Source: Candidatus Latescibacterota bacterium (GTDB lineage Bacteria; JAAXHH01). From it: 64,000 nt of DNA. A program made the position numbers and the translations under genes. The notes under the pieces are model-generated. The model had not been told where the DNA came from and ran no database searches. It saw nothing but the letters and a program-made list of their open reading frames with translations. The DNA is taken from contig JAJEEG010000003.1 of NCBI GenBank assembly GCA_022821085.1, positions 1 to 64,000 on the forward strand, in the 5' to 3' direction. Of the stretch, positions 36,300-46,050 are shown in pieces; within the stretch, counting starts at the first letter, position 1; each line of letters opens with the position of its first letter.

Positions 36300-36385
36300 C
36301 CTGACGCGGATCGGCCGCGGGTACACCCGGGATGTCCGGGTGACCTGCGGCGGATCGGCCGCCGGTGCGCCGGGGCGGGGTGTAA
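36296..36385 (+). other. rpsP-rimM gap: repeat and perfect stem-loop
   Basis: gtgacctg plus a form of cggatcggccgcgg appears at 36296-36320 and again near 36340-36366. Between the copies, CACCCGG (36324-36330) pairs perfectly with CCGGGTG (36336-36342) around GATGT. No T-run follows, so it is not an intrinsic terminator. It could moderate the ratio of S16 to the processing factors or stabilise mRNA ends. Confidence 0.6.
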
Positions 36386-36898
36386 GTGAGCGAAGACCGG
36401 GTTAATATCGGATTCATCCGCAAACCCCACGGCCTCAAGGGTTACGTCCGCGTGGAAGGATTGTCGGACGCTCCGGACCGGTTCGCGGACCTGGACCGGA
36501 TCGGCGTGGAAATGAAGGACGGCCGGCGGGAGTCGCTGGAGATCGAACGCTGCGTCCGGGACGGGAACGGCTGGAGGATGAAGTTCCGCGGGGTCGATCA
36601 GGCGGAGCACGCGGAACGGCTCCGCGGCGCATACATCCAGGTGCCCGAAGAAGCCGTCGCCCCGTTGCCCCGCGACGCGTACTATGTCTTCGAACTCGAA
36701 GGCTGCGCGGTCGTTTCCGACGAAGGAGAAGAGATCGGAATCCTTCGCGAGGTGATGTCCCTGCCCGCGAACGACGTGTTTGTCGTGGACACGCCAACCG
36801 GAGAAGCGATGATCCCGGCGGTCCGGGACATCGTGGTGGAACTCGATCCCGGGAAAGACAGGGTCGTCATACGGAAGATCCCGGGGTTGATCTCGTAG
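36386..36898 (+). CDS. rimM: Ribosome maturation factor RimM
   Basis: Assists 30S head assembly, binding S19. The 170 residues have the N-terminal RimM barrel (VNIGFIRKPHGLKGYVRVEGLSD) and the PRC-barrel part with YYVFELEGCAVVSDEGEEIG and MIPAVRDIVVELD. The start is GTG at 36386. Confidence 0.95.
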   Translation: MSEDRVNIGFIRKPHGLKGYVRVEGLSDAPDRFADLDRIGVEMKDGRRESLEIERCVRDGNGWRMKFRGVDQAEHAERLRGAYIQVPEEAVAPLPRDAYYVFELEGCAVVSDEGEEIGILREVMSLPANDVFVVDTPTGEAMIPAVRDIVVELDPGKDRVVIRKIPGLIS

Positions 36899-36909
36899 CG
36901 GAACAGACC

Positions 36910-37674
36910 ATGCGTATCGACATTCTTACGGCTTTCCCGGGCGTATTCGCGGGACCCTTCGGGGAGAGTATCGTGGGCCGGGCGTGCCGGCGGGACCTGG
37001 TGGACGTATTCGTCCACGACCTGCGGGCGTTTACGACGGACCGCCACAAGACCGTCGATGACTACGCCTACGGCGGAAGCCCGGGCATGGTGCTCAAGGC
37101 GGAGCCCATTTTCAGGGGCGTAGGGCATATCCGGCGGCAGGCAGGCCAGGCAGACGCGACATCCAGGACTGACCGCTCCCGTACCGTGTTGTTGTCGGCC
37201 GGGGGCAGGACCTTCGTGCAGGAAACGGCCAGGTCCTTCGCGGAACTGGACCAGCTGGTCCTCATCTGCGGGCATTACAAGGGTGTCGACGAACGGGTGG
37301 CCACGGGCCTGGGCGCCGAGGAGTATTCCGTGGGCGATTTCGTCGTCACCGGCGGCGAGATCCCGGCCATGATGATCGCGGACGCCGTGATCCGTCTCCT
37401 TCCCGGGGTCCTGGGCGAAATGGCCTCCGCGGTCACGGATTCACACTACGAAGGACTACTGGGCAACGCCGTGTACACGCGGCCGGAGCACTACCAGGAG
37501 TGGCGCGTGCCCGAGGTGCTGCTTTCCGGGCACCATGAGCGCATTGAACAATGGGAGAGGCAGGACGCCCTGAAGAAGACGTACCAGCATCGTCCCGACT
37601 TGCTGGAGACCGTGGAATTGACCGGAGAAGATCTGACCTATCTTAGAACCCTTCAACAGAACGAGAACGGGTAG
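36910..37674 (+). CDS. trmD: tRNA (guanine-N1-)-methyltransferase TrmD
   Basis: Methylates G37 next to the anticodon. The 254 residues contain [32 protein letters not shown], the [15 protein letters not shown] segment of the SAM-binding knot, and [20 protein letters not shown] short extra segment ([16 protein letters not shown]) interrupts the middle region. Confidence 0.97.
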   Translation: MRIDILTAFPGVFAGPFGESIVGRACRRDLVDVFVHDLRAFTTDRHKTVDDYAYGGSPGMVLKAEPIFRGVGHIRRQAGQADATSRTDRSRTVLLSAGGRTFVQETARSFAELDQLVLICGHYKGVDERVATGLGAEEYSVGDFVVTGGEIPAMMIADAVIRLLPGVLGEMASAVTDSHYEGLLGNAVYTRPEHYQEWRVPEVLLSGHHERIEQWERQDALKKTYQHRPDLLETVELTGEDLTYLRTLQQNENG

Positions 37675-37712
37675 CGTACCCGCGATCGTTCGAAAGGACG
37701 GAAGTTTCAGCC

Positions 37713-38057
37713 ATGAACGCATTAGACACGATCACCCAGGACCAGTTGCGGACCGACCTCCCGGAATTCCGCGCCGGAGACACCATTCGGATGGAGGTCA
37801 AGGTCCGCGAAGGCGACAAGGAACGCGTACAGCTCTTCCAGGGCGTTGTCATCCAGCGGTCCGGCCACGGCATCGGCGAGACCGTCACGGTCCGCAAGAT
37901 TTCGCAGGGGATAGGCGTCGAGCGCATCTTCCCGCTGCATTCGCCGTCGGTTGGTAATATCCAGGTATTGCGCAAGGGCAAGGTACGGCAATCACGCATC
38001 TACTACCTGAGGAAGCTCAAGGGCAAGGCCGCCCGGATCGCCGAGCGGCGCAACTGA
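37713..38057 (+). CDS. rplS: 50S ribosomal protein L19
   Basis: A 114-residue L19. It contains [41 protein letters not shown] and the highly conserved [20 protein letters not shown]. The ribosome binding site is AAAGGACGGAAG upstream of 37713. Confidence 0.98.
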   Translation: MNALDTITQDQLRTDLPEFRAGDTIRMEVKVREGDKERVQLFQGVVIQRSGHGIGETVTVRKISQGIGVERIFPLHSPSVGNIQVLRKGKVRQSRIYYLRKLKGKAARIAERRN

Positions 38058-38059
38058 GC

Positions 38060-38704
38060 ATGTCGAAGGGCGACGCGGAGCAGCTAAGGCTCCGGGCCAT
38101 GGCCCGCTTTGATCGATCCGTGCTCGTTCATGGCACGCGGCACGCGGCCGGTGTCGACGAAGCGGGGCGGGGCGCCCTGGCCGGCCCCGTGATCGCGGCC
38201 GCCGTCATGCTGCCGGACGATGCCGAGATTCCGGGTCTGGACGATTCGAAACGCCTCACGCCCGCCAGGCGGGATGCTCTCTACGAGAGGATCACGGCCA
38301 TTGCCACGGCAATCGGCGTCGGCCGGTCCGACCCGGCCGCGATCGACGCTGTGAACATCCGCCGGGCGAATCTACTCGCCATGAAAGAAGCCGTGGAGGC
38401 CCTCTCGCCGCCGCCCGGCCATCTGCTCGTAGACGGGATCGACCCCATCGACTGGCAGGGTCCCCAGACCACCGTGGTGGGAGGCGACGCGCTCAGCTTC
38501 TCCATCGCGGCCGCGTCCGTCATCGCGAAGGTGACGCGGGACCGTATCATGATCGCGTGCGACCCGGACTTTCCCGAATACGGCTTCGCCCGCCACAAGG
38601 GTTACGGCACGGCGGCGCACCTGGCCGCGCTCGAGGACCATGGTCCGTCAGCCGTGCATCGCCGCTCCTTCCTGCGGAAGAGATTCGATTTCTCCTCGGC
38701 CTGA
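38060..38704 (+). CDS. rnhB: Ribonuclease HII
   Basis: Degrades RNA in RNA-DNA hybrids and excises single ribonucleotides. The 214 residues contain the AGVDEAGRGALAGPVIAAAV active-site strand (acidic pair DE), DDSKRLTPARR, LLVDG and AAASVIAKVTRDR. It begins two bases after the rplS stop, a common arrangement. Confidence 0.97.
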   Translation: MSKGDAEQLRLRAMARFDRSVLVHGTRHAAGVDEAGRGALAGPVIAAAVMLPDDAEIPGLDDSKRLTPARRDALYERITAIATAIGVGRSDPAAIDAVNIRRANLLAMKEAVEALSPPPGHLLVDGIDPIDWQGPQTTVVGGDALSFSIAAASVIAKVTRDRIMIACDPDFPEYGFARHKGYGTAAHLAALEDHGPSAVHRRSFLRKRFDFSSA

Positions 38705-38791
38705 CCACCGGGCCGATTCGTATGTACGGCTGTTCATCCCGCGTTGATCCCGGGCATCCAATTCATCCCTGGCATTCATCCAGAAGGCATC

Positions 38792-39166
38792 ATGACCGCA
38801 TCGAAGCAAATCCTGGGTCTACGCGGCGAGTCCATCGCGGAAGCGTTCCTGTGCAGGAAGGGCCATGCCGTGCTGGCCAGGAATTACCGGGATGCTGTTT
38901 CACGGTGCGAAATCGACCTCATCACCCGGGACGGCGACGAACTCGTCTTTGTGGAGGTCAAGGCCGGAACCGGCCGCCGGTTCGGCGACCCGCAGTCCAG
39001 GGTGGACGCGAGGAAACAGCGCCAGATCGCCCGGGCCGCCCGCCGATTCCTGCAGGAACGTAGCTGGCACGAGACGCCGTGCCGTTTCGACGTCATCGGA
39101 ATCGACCTATCGCGGAATCCGCCCGGGGTAACGCACCTGGAGCACGCATTCTGGAGTGCCGTCTGA
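38792..39166 (+). CDS. yraN: UPF0102 (YraN) nuclease-fold protein
   Basis: A 124-residue protein with a PD-(D/E)XK-like fold: GLRGESIAEAFL, NYRDAVSRCEIDLITRDGDELVFVEVKAG holds the D-x-n-E-V-K active site. RKQRQIARAARRFL follows. Function is not firmly known. The ATG at 38792 has AGAAGG upstream. The upstream in-frame region from 38744 is short repeats (catccctgg-like) and was left out. Confidence 0.9.
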   Translation: MTASKQILGLRGESIAEAFLCRKGHAVLARNYRDAVSRCEIDLITRDGDELVFVEVKAGTGRRFGDPQSRVDARKQRQIARAARRFLQERSWHETPCRFDVIGIDLSRNPPGVTHLEHAFWSAV

Positions 39167-39186
39167 TGGGTCGCGACCACCACGTG

Positions 39187-39235
39187 GCGAACCTGAAGCG
39201 GCGAACCTGAAGCGGCGGTCCTGAAGCAGCGGTCC
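39187..39235. repeat. 14-bp tandem repeat between yraN and the PHP gene
   Basis: Units gcgaacctgaagcg at 39187-39200 and 39201-39214, gcggtcctgaagca at 39215-39228, and a partial gcggtcct after that. It fills the middle of the 113-bp gap. Confidence 0.9.
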
Positions 39236-39279
39236 TCTCCCTGCGTGCGGTCGGGTCTCAAAAAGCCGGTTGGTCCGTT

Positions 39280-40455
39280 ATGCCGAAACTACGCAAATCA
39301 CTGAAAATCCTCGCCGCGGCCGGTTTCCTGCTCTGGCTCGCCGATGGGTTCTTGCTCATGCGGTCCGAATCTCCTCGTTCCGCGCCGGCCCCGGATCCCG
39401 GGCTATCGCCGCGCTATTCGGGCGCCATTCACATCCATTCCACGTACTCCGACGGCGGCGGGACGGTCGCGGATATCGTCCGGGCGGGGCAGAACGCGGG
39501 ACCGGATTTCCTCGTCCTGACCGATCACGATACGATGCAACCCCTGCTCGACGGCCACCAGGGATACCATGACGGGTTGCTGCTGCTGGTGGGCGAAGAG
39601 GTCAATACCAGCGCGGGCCACCTGCTCGCCCTCGGTGTGGGCAGGGATGTGGATCAGGACGGTCCCCTGGGGCTGCCCGCGCTCGTCGAGGAAATCTCCG
39701 AATCGGGTGGCGTGTCCATCGCGGCGCATCCCACGGGCCGGCGTCCCTGGACCGACTGGACCGTCGAAGATATGGACGGCCTGGAATTGCTCAACGGGAA
39801 CAGCGAATGGCGCGACGACGGCGTGCTTGAACTGTTGCGGGCCCTCGTGTTCCTGCCGTTCATGCCCGACGGGGTATTCAACAGCCTCGTCGACCGTCCC
39901 GACGAGGCCATCCGCCTCTGGATGCATCGCGCGAGGCGTCAGCCAGTGACCGTGATCGGCAGCCTGGACGCCCACGAGCGCATACCGCTCTGGGGCGATC
40001 GCCACCTGTCCTTTCCTACCTATGAACGCCTGTTCGGATTGATCCGGACCTACGTGATCACCGGTACGGAACTGACTGGCGAAGTCGGGGTCGACGAGGA
40101 GATCCTGGTGAACGCGATCCACCGCGGCAGTTGCTACGTGGTGCTGGAAGGATACGAGCCGGCCTACGGTTTTTCCTTCGAGCTTACCATGGGGCCGGAG
40201 ACTAAGTCCATGGGATCCAGTGTCGCGTTCCAGGACGGCGGACGGTTGCACGTGACCGCGCCGTCATCGGGCCCGGTGCGCATACGGTTATACAGAAACG
40301 GGGTCCCCCTGATCGAGACCGAAGGACATGAACTGTTCGTGGAGGTTCCGGGCCGGGGGGTCTATCACACCGAGGTCTACCAGCTTCGCAGCACCCTGCT
40401 GCGCGGCGAGCGTCAGCGGATCTGGATCATCTCGAACGCGATACGGGTGGAGTAG
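39280..40455 (+). CDS. Membrane-anchored PHP-domain phosphoesterase-like protein
   Basis: A 391-residue protein. Residues about 7-26 (SLKILAAAGFLLWLADGFLL) form a signal anchor, so the rest is probably extracytoplasmic. The PHP metal-site motifs are AIHIHSTYSDGGG, LTDHDTM, GEEVNT, IAAHPTG and GSLDAHER. A beta-rich C-terminal part (from about 300) may be a separate sandwich domain. Related proteins are annotated as PHP-domain or CehA/McbA-like hydrolases; the substrate is unknown. Confidence 0.87.
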   Translation: MPKLRKSLKILAAAGFLLWLADGFLLMRSESPRSAPAPDPGLSPRYSGAIHIHSTYSDGGGTVADIVRAGQNAGPDFLVLTDHDTMQPLLDGHQGYHDGLLLLVGEEVNTSAGHLLALGVGRDVDQDGPLGLPALVEEISESGGVSIAAHPTGRRPWTDWTVEDMDGLELLNGNSEWRDDGVLELLRALVFLPFMPDGVFNSLVDRPDEAIRLWMHRARRQPVTVIGSLDAHERIPLWGDRHLSFPTYERLFGLIRTYVITGTELTGEVGVDEEILVNAIHRGSCYVVLEGYEPAYGFSFELTMGPETKSMGSSVAFQDGGRLHVTAPSSGPVRIRLYRNGVPLIETEGHELFVEVPGRGVYHTEVYQLRSTLLRGERQRIWIISNAIRVE

Positions 40456-40513
40456 TCTCAGCCCGGCTCACGCTACCCGTCTCATGCTTCCCGGCTCACG
40501 CTTTCCGGCCCTT

Positions 40514-41521
40514 CTACCGTACCTCCGCCACTTTCCATTCCAAATCCCGTCCGGCATACATGGGGACTACGTCGCCGTACCGCTCGGGGATGGCCGCTCC
40601 GGTCTTCGCGAACACCACGGTTTTTGCGGGCGGATCGACATCGTAGATCCGCTTCGCGTTGTCCGAGACGAAGGCCTGCAGCCTGTCCAGCGCGCCATGT
40701 TCTTCGAAGAGCCCGACGAGCATCTGCAGGGCGATGGGGGCGGTGAAGACCCCCGCGGCGCAGCCGGCGCACTCCTTTTTGTCGACCGGGTGGGGCGCGG
40801 AATCGCTGCCGAAGACGAGTCCGGGGTGGGCGTCGAGGGCCAGCGCGAGGAGGGCGTCGCGGTCTTCCGGCCGCTTGGCGATGGGCTTGCAGAAGAGGTG
40901 GGGGTTGAGCAGGCCGCCCGCCACGTCGTCCAGGGTGATCAGCAGGTGCTGCAGGGTGACGGTGGCGGACAGGTTCTCGTGGCGGTCCAGCAGCGCGGCG
41001 GCCTCCCGGGTCGTGATGTGCTCCATGACGATGTGCAGCCGGGGAAAGCGCCTGGCCAGGTTTTCGTAGACGGGAAGGAACGCGCGCTCACGGTCCATGA
41101 CGAAATCCGTCGATTCGCCGTGTACCATCAGCCGGATGCCCAGGTCCTGCATCAGGTCCAGGGTATCCTCAACGTCGCCAAGGTCGCCGACGCCCTGTTC
41201 GCTGTGGGTGGTGACGCCTTCCGGGTACAGCTTGACGCCGATGATACGGTCCTTCATCGAAGCCAGTTCGCTTTCGGTGTAGGGCCGCATGAACAGGGTC
41301 ATGTAGGGTTCGAAGGCAAGGGGTTCCACGACCTCCCTGACTTCCCGATCGTATCTGTCCAGCCGGACCTGGTTGTCCACGGGAGGCACCAGGTTGGGCA
41401 TGATAACGCCTCCGGCGAAGGTCTCCGCGCTCAGCGGCGCAACGCGCCTCAGCATGGCGCCTTCGCGGAAGTGGATGTGCATGTCCAGGGGGGAATGCAG
41501 GGAAAAGGTGGTGTTCGGCAT
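40514..41521 (-). CDS. pyrC: Dihydroorotase, PyrC class II type
   Basis: Cyclises carbamoyl-aspartate in pyrimidine synthesis. The 335 residues carry DMHIHFREG (His15, His17), [10 protein letters not shown], the carbamylated Lys97 in [13 protein letters not shown], His134 (LMVHGES), His168 (EHITT) and the catalytic Asp240 in FGSDSAPHP. The start at 41521 is chosen because upstream in-frame residues are repeat-derived and lie outside the family. Confidence 0.96.
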   Translation of the reverse strand: MPNTTFSLHSPLDMHIHFREGAMLRRVAPLSAETFAGGVIMPNLVPPVDNQVRLDRYDREVREVVEPLAFEPYMTLFMRPYTESELASMKDRIIGVKLYPEGVTTHSEQGVGDLGDVEDTLDLMQDLGIRLMVHGESTDFVMDRERAFLPVYENLARRFPRLHIVMEHITTREAAALLDRHENLSATVTLQHLLITLDDVAGGLLNPHLFCKPIAKRPEDRDALLALALDAHPGLVFGSDSAPHPVDKKECAGCAAGVFTAPIALQMLVGLFEEHGALDRLQAFVSDNAKRIYDVDPPAKTVVFAKTGAAIPERYGDVVPMYAGRDLEWKVAEVR

Positions 41522-41597
41522 GGGATGCGTGGGGATTCCGGAGTAACGCCTTCCGCGATTAAGGACCGGGGTCGTAATCAGGATCCGGGGCCGTACA

Positions 41598-42692
41598 TTA
41601 AGGGCCGGGGTCGTAGAAGGGCAGGTCCGCGATTTCGGCGCGGGCCGGGCCGCCTTCGACCTCGACTTCAAACGGTCCTCCCGACGCCATGGATCTCCGC
41701 CGGACGAATCCCAGCGCGATGATCCCGTCGACCGCTCGTCCGCGGACCGCCGTGGTGATCCACCCGGCGTCCTTCCCGTCCTTCCGGATCACGGCATTTC
41801 GCGCGGGCAGCGTTTTCCCTTCGATGGCCAGTCCCGACAGCAGGCGGTTGGGACGGCCCCGGTGTTCCATCATCACGACGGGCTCCTGCCCGATGTAGCA
41901 ACCCTTGGTGAAACTGACGGCCCGGTCCTTCACCGCCTCGTTGGGAATGATCCGTTCGTCCAGTTCCACCGCGCAGCGGGGGATGCCCGCTTCCACGCGC
42001 AGGACCTCCAGGGTCTCGTATCCGATGGGTACGCAACTGACAACGTCGTCCTCGCCATCTCCCGCGCCGGCGAGTAACGTCTTCCAGATTTCGTCCGCGC
42101 TTTCGGCGGGGACGTAGATATCGTAATCCCGTTCGCCCGTACGATGCGTACGCGCCACGGTCGCGGGCACGCCGTTCCACTCGATCTCCACGTTTCCGCC
42201 GGGTGGCAGCGGTGGCAGGGGGCCGGCCAGGCCCGAGATGCAGTCGTCCGCACGCCTGCCGGACACGCCAATCAAACCGTACCGATCGGTGACGTCCGTG
42301 ATCTCGACGTCGTCCATGAGAGCGTACCTGTCGAGCGTATCCCGGAGTACGTCCGCCATGCCCGGTTCCACGTCAATGAGCAGGTCTTCCCCGCGGACGT
42401 GGACCGTCATGTCCGAGATGATCTTCCCCTGGGGCGTCAGCATGCAGGCATAGACGCCCTCTCCGGCGCCGAGCTGCTCCACGTCGTTGGTCACCACGCG
42501 GTGCAGGAAGCGCTGCCGGTCCGCGCCGGTCATGCGCAGCTTGCCGCGGCCGGAGAGGTCGCTCATGCCGGCGGCGGTCCGGACCGCGCGGTATTCGGCG
42601 GCCGCGTCCCCGTAGTGCAGCACGGCCGGCCGGCCCTGGAAGTCGCCGGCGACCGCGCCGAGATCGTCGTGGCTGATGGCCGTTTCAAGCAT
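41598..42692 (-). CDS. ygfZ: Folate-binding YgfZ/GcvT-family protein
   Basis: A 364-residue member of the YgfZ/CAF17 family, which supports Fe-S cluster assembly or repair using tetrahydrofolate. The diagnostic motif [10 protein letters not shown] is present, after [20 protein letters not shown]. The N-terminal GcvT-like part includes [24 protein letters not shown] at 42692 is used, but GTG at 42701 adds only three residues. A repeat of the form ccggggtcgta extends from its 3' end toward pyrC (about 41558-41612). Confidence 0.92.
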   Translation of the reverse strand: MLETAISHDDLGAVAGDFQGRPAVLHYGDAAAEYRAVRTAAGMSDLSGRGKLRMTGADRQRFLHRVVTNDVEQLGAGEGVYACMLTPQGKIISDMTVHVRGEDLLIDVEPGMADVLRDTLDRYALMDDVEITDVTDRYGLIGVSGRRADDCISGLAGPLPPLPPGGNVEIEWNGVPATVARTHRTGERDYDIYVPAESADEIWKTLLAGAGDGEDDVVSCVPIGYETLEVLRVEAGIPRCAVELDERIIPNEAVKDRAVSFTKGCYIGQEPVVMMEHRGRPNRLLSGLAIEGKTLPARNAVIRKDGKDAGWITTAVRGRAVDGIIALGFVRRRSMASGGPFEVEVEGGPARAEIADLPFYDPGP

Positions 42693-42757
42693 CTGTAGCA
42701 CCGGGTGTTCGATATGCGTTATCGAAGCGGGGCGAAATACCTTAAAAAACGCTATGT

Positions 42758-42787
42758 ATCATTGCGGGGGCACCCGGCTTCTGTCAA
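42758..42787 (-). promoter_or_regulatory. Possible ygfZ promoter
   Basis: Minus strand: TTGACA (42782-42787), 18 nt, then AATGAT (42758-42763). The -35 box is perfect and the -10 box weak. Confidence 0.4.
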
Positions 42788-42820
42788 TCTATATTTTGGG
42801 TGCGGCGGGGGCCTTTTGGG

Positions 42821-42849
42821 TTGACACCGCACGGGGTTTTCGTTATGGT
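42821..42849 (+). promoter_or_regulatory. Promoter of glyS
   Basis: TTGACA (42821-42826), 17 nt, TATGGT (42844-42849). The predicted leader is about 70 nt. It contains a GCGGCG/CGCCGC hairpin but no T-box or glycine-riboswitch features that I can recognise. Confidence 0.75.
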
Positions 42850-42926
42850 GAACGCGTTGTTCGCGGCGTGCCTGAAGCGCCGCGCTGCCTGCCATCTCCC
42901 CATTGTTCAAACCGGAAAGGACCGCG

Positions 42927-44525
42927 GTGGCCGCTGTCTCGCTGGAACAACTCGTCTCCCTCTGCAAGCGCCGCGGAATCATCTACCCGGGCTCGGAAAT
43001 CTACGGCGGCCTGCAGGGCCTGTACGACTACGGCCCGGTGGGCGTCGAGTTGAAGAACAACATCGTGGACTCCTGGTGGCGGCGCAACGTCTATGAGCGG
43101 GATGACATGGAGGGGCTCGACAGCGCCATCCTGATGAATCCGCTGACCTGGAAGTATTCGGGTCACGAGGAGACTTTCGTCGACCCCCTGGTGGACTGCC
43201 GCAAGTGCCAGGGTAGGTGGCGCGCCGACCAGATAGGGGACACGTGTCCCGCGTGCGGGTCCACGGACCTGACCGAGCCGCGGCCCTTCAACCTGATGTT
43301 CAAGACGCAGGTGGGTCCGGTCTCGGAAGAAGGTGCTTTTGCCTACCTGCGCCCTGAGACGGCCCAGGGCATCTTCGTCAATTTCAACAACGTATTGACC
43401 ACCACGGCGCGCAAGCTGCCTTTCGGTATCGCCCAGGTGGGCAAGGGGTTCCGCAACGAGATCAATCCCCGCAACTTCCTGTTCCGTGTACGTGAGTTCG
43501 ACATGCTGGAGATCGAGTTCTTCGTCCATCCCGGTACCGAGGACGAATGGCAGGACCGCTGGCTGGAGGACCGCCTCGCCTGGTGGGAACACATCGGCGT
43601 CAGCCGGGACAACATCCAGATCCTTGACGTGCCGGGGGAGGATCTCGCCCATTACTCGAAGAAGACCTATGACCTCATGTACCGGTATCCCACCCTCGGT
43701 TTTGAGGAACTGGAGGGTATCGCGAGCCGGACGGACTTCGACCTGGGCTGCCACACGCGGTACCAGGAGCAGTACGACCTCACCGCGCAGGTCGCGGAAA
43801 ACCCGTCCAGCACGACACGGCTCTCGTATTTCGATCCGCAGGCGAACCGCCACTTGATCCCCTTCGTGGTCGAGCCGTCGGCGGGGGTCGGCCGGTGCCT
43901 GCTGGCCGTGCTCAGCGAAGCCTACGACGAATCCATGGTCAAGGCGCCGCCGGAGGACAAGCTGGCCGGCGTCAAGGGCGGGCTGGACGCCTTCAACGCG
44001 TCGGTCGCGAAGCACAGCAAATTGCCGGACGAAACGCGGGATTCCCTGCTGGCCTTCGGGGAGGCTATCGCCGGCGATCTGCCCGAAAATATGCCGCGCA
44101 TCGACGCGCTCCTGGCCATGCCGGGCGCGGAACGGATCAAGGAAGGCAAGACGCTGCGGAACCTGTCGCAGAAGGTCATCGGCGACCACTACCGCACGGT
44201 ATTGCGGCTCAGGCCCCACCTGGCCCCGGTCAAGGTGGCGATCTTCCCGCTGAAGCGGACCGACGACCGGCTCGCCTCCGCGGCCCGGGACATCCGCACG
44301 TCGCTGCAGTCCGGGGGCAGGATACGCACGGTGTACGACGATACGGGCGCCATAGGCAAGCTCTACCGGCGCCAGGACGAAATCGGCACGCCGCTCTGCG
44401 TCACGGTCGACTTCCAGACCCTCGACGACCAGGCGGTTACGGTCCGCGACCGGGATACCATGGCACAGGACCGGGTGGCCATCGGTGAATTGGAAGATTA
44501 CGTAGAAGAAAAGCTGGCATCCTGA
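42927..44525 (+). CDS. glyS: Glycyl-tRNA synthetase, dimeric type
   Basis: A class II synthetase charging tRNA-Gly, of the single-chain type found in archaea, eukaryotes and many bacteria rather than the alpha2-beta2 type of E. coli. The 532 residues include KRRGIIYPGSEIYGG, YDYGPVGVELKNN, a zinc-binding insertion (CRKCQGRWRADQ...CPACGS), motif 2 in GKGFRNEINPRNFLFRVREF, and FVVEPSAGVGR as motif 3. The GTG at 42927 follows AAAGGA. A TTG at 42903 is a weaker alternative. Confidence 0.95.
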   Translation: MAAVSLEQLVSLCKRRGIIYPGSEIYGGLQGLYDYGPVGVELKNNIVDSWWRRNVYERDDMEGLDSAILMNPLTWKYSGHEETFVDPLVDCRKCQGRWRADQIGDTCPACGSTDLTEPRPFNLMFKTQVGPVSEEGAFAYLRPETAQGIFVNFNNVLTTTARKLPFGIAQVGKGFRNEINPRNFLFRVREFDMLEIEFFVHPGTEDEWQDRWLEDRLAWWEHIGVSRDNIQILDVPGEDLAHYSKKTYDLMYRYPTLGFEELEGIASRTDFDLGCHTRYQEQYDLTAQVAENPSSTTRLSYFDPQANRHLIPFVVEPSAGVGRCLLAVLSEAYDESMVKAPPEDKLAGVKGGLDAFNASVAKHSKLPDETRDSLLAFGEAIAGDLPENMPRIDALLAMPGAERIKEGKTLRNLSQKVIGDHYRTVLRLRPHLAPVKVAIFPLKRTDDRLASAARDIRTSLQSGGRIRTVYDDTGAIGKLYRRQDEIGTPLCVTVDFQTLDDQAVTVRDRDTMAQDRVAIGELEDYVEEKLAS

Positions 44526-44540
44526 GACGGAGCTGCCCCG

Positions 44541-44660
44541 GCGGAAAAAGGGTCGACCCGGCGGAAAAAGGGCCGCCCCGGCGGAAAAAGGGCCGCCCCG
44601 GCGGAAAAAGGGTCGACCCGGCGGAAAAAGGGCCGCCCCGGCGGAAAAAGGGCCGCCCCG
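44541..44660. repeat. Six-unit 20-bp tandem array, built as a duplicated 60-mer
   Basis: Unit A is gcggaaaaag followed by ggtcgacccg. Unit B is gcggaaaaag followed by ggccgccccg. The order is A B B A B B, so 44541-44600 is repeated exactly as 44601-44660. Degenerate half-units flank it (44531-44540 and 44661-44681). It lies between the glyS stop and the ribosome binding site of the next gene. Each B-unit junction can form a small CCGCC/GGCGG hairpin. Confidence 0.97.
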
Positions 44661-44711
44661 GCAGAGAACGTGACCGCCCCGGCGGCGCGAGAGACGGGAA
44701 AGGAGCAATAC

Positions 44712-45884
44712 ATGGCACGGAACGTAAACGTGGGCCTGGTAGGTTATTCGTTCATGGGCAAGGCGCACAGCCACGCCTTCAAGGACATGTCCTTCTTCTT
44801 CCCGGACGCGGACGGCGTGCCGATCATGAAGGCCATTTGCGGACGCAACGAGGAGAACGTGAAAGGCGCGGCCGCCGAGTTCGGCTGGGAAGGGTACGAG
44901 ACCGACTGGAAGACGCTGATCGCCCGTGACGACATCGATCTCATCGACGTTTCGACACCGGGCGACAGCCACGCGGAGATCGCCATCGCCGCCGCCGAAG
45001 CGGGCAAGCACGTCTTTTGCGAGAAACCGCTGGCCAACAGTCTCGCGGAGGCTCGCGCCATGGCCGAAGCCGTGAACCGGGCGGGCGTGAAGAGCATGGT
45101 GGCCTACAACTATCGGAGGGTGCCCGCCGTCGCGCTGGCGAAGCGGCTCATCGAAGAAGGCCGGATCGGCCAGGTGTATCACTGGCGCGCCGTTTACCTG
45201 CAGGACTGGATCATGGACCCCGACTTCCCCCTGGTGTGGCGGCTGCAGAAGGAGAAGGCCGGCTCGGGTCCCCACGGCGACCTGAATGCCCACATTATCG
45301 ACCTGGCCCGGTATCTCATCGGCGAGATCACCGAGGTGACCGGCATGCAGGAGACCTTCATCAAGGAACGTCCCATCGTGGAGGAGATCGATTCGGCCCT
45401 CGGCGCGAGCGCCGGCGGTTCCACGCGGAAGGGACCGGTGACCGTGGACGACACGACCCTGGCGCTGGCCCGGTTCGAGAACGGCGCCGTGGGTTCCTTC
45501 GAGGCCACGCGCTTCGCCGGCGGCAGGCGGAACGGAAACCGGTTCGAGATCAACGGCAGCAAGGGTTCCATCGCCTTCAACCTGGAGAAGATGAACGAGC
45601 TCCAGTACTACAACCGGGAAGACGAGGACCACGTGCAGGGCTTCCGCGAGATCATCGTGACCGAAGGCGCCCACCCCTACATGGACCGGTGGTGGCCGCC
45701 CGGTCACATCATCGGCTGGGAGCACACCTTCATTCACGAGGTGTACGATCTCATGCAGGCCATCGCCGGCTCCGACGACAACCTGCATCCGGATTTCGAC
45801 GAAGGGGTAAGGGACCAGGCCGTGCTGGAAGCCGTTTCGCTGTCGGCGGAGAACGGCAGCTGGGTCCGGATCGCCGACCTGTAG
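44712..45884 (+). CDS. Gfo/Idh/MocA family oxidoreductase
   Basis: A 390-residue NAD(P)-dependent dehydrogenase, probably acting on a sugar or cyclitol. The Rossmann start is VNVGLVGYSFMGKAHSHAF. The conserved EKPLANSLAEA follows VFCEKP with the catalytic Lys region. GDLNAHIIDLARYLIGEI carries the typical Asp and His of the active site. The start at 44712 follows AAAGGAG and omits repeat-derived residues upstream. Its neighbours (isomerase, binding lipoprotein) suggest a small catabolic set. Confidence 0.92.
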   Translation: MARNVNVGLVGYSFMGKAHSHAFKDMSFFFPDADGVPIMKAICGRNEENVKGAAAEFGWEGYETDWKTLIARDDIDLIDVSTPGDSHAEIAIAAAEAGKHVFCEKPLANSLAEARAMAEAVNRAGVKSMVAYNYRRVPAVALAKRLIEEGRIGQVYHWRAVYLQDWIMDPDFPLVWRLQKEKAGSGPHGDLNAHIIDLARYLIGEITEVTGMQETFIKERPIVEEIDSALGASAGGSTRKGPVTVDDTTLALARFENGAVGSFEATRFAGGRRNGNRFEINGSKGSIAFNLEKMNELQYYNREDEDHVQGFREIIVTEGAHPYMDRWWPPGHIIGWEHTFIHEVYDLMQAIAGSDDNLHPDFDEGVRDQAVLEAVSLSAENGSWVRIADL

Positions 45885-45964
45885 TCCGGCCCGCAGGCCG
45901 CAAACCAGTGAACGCGACACCGGCGCGGGGCACCCGCCGTCTACCGGCGTCCTCCGCGCCCTAC

Positions 45965-46029
45965 ATGCCGGCTGTGAATGCCGACTATGAATGCCGGCTG
46001 TGAATGCCGGCTGTGAATGCCGACTATGA
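45965..46029. repeat. 13-bp tandem repeat before the second isomerase-like gene
   Basis: Five exact-length units: atgccggctgtga at 45965, 45991 and 46004, and atgccgactatga at 45978 and 46017. The array ends 5 nt before the AAAGGAG site of the gene at 46051. Confidence 0.95.
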
Positions 46030-46050
46030 AACTGAAAGGAGCAGTCAATC

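Noticed and set aside
42850-42926. T-box or glycine riboswitch before glyS
   Set aside because: The leader is only about 70 nt and lacks the T-box word and any glycine-aptamer-like pairing.
44541-44660. CRISPR-like array
   Set aside because: The 20-bp units are contiguous, with no unique spacers between them and no cas genes in the window.
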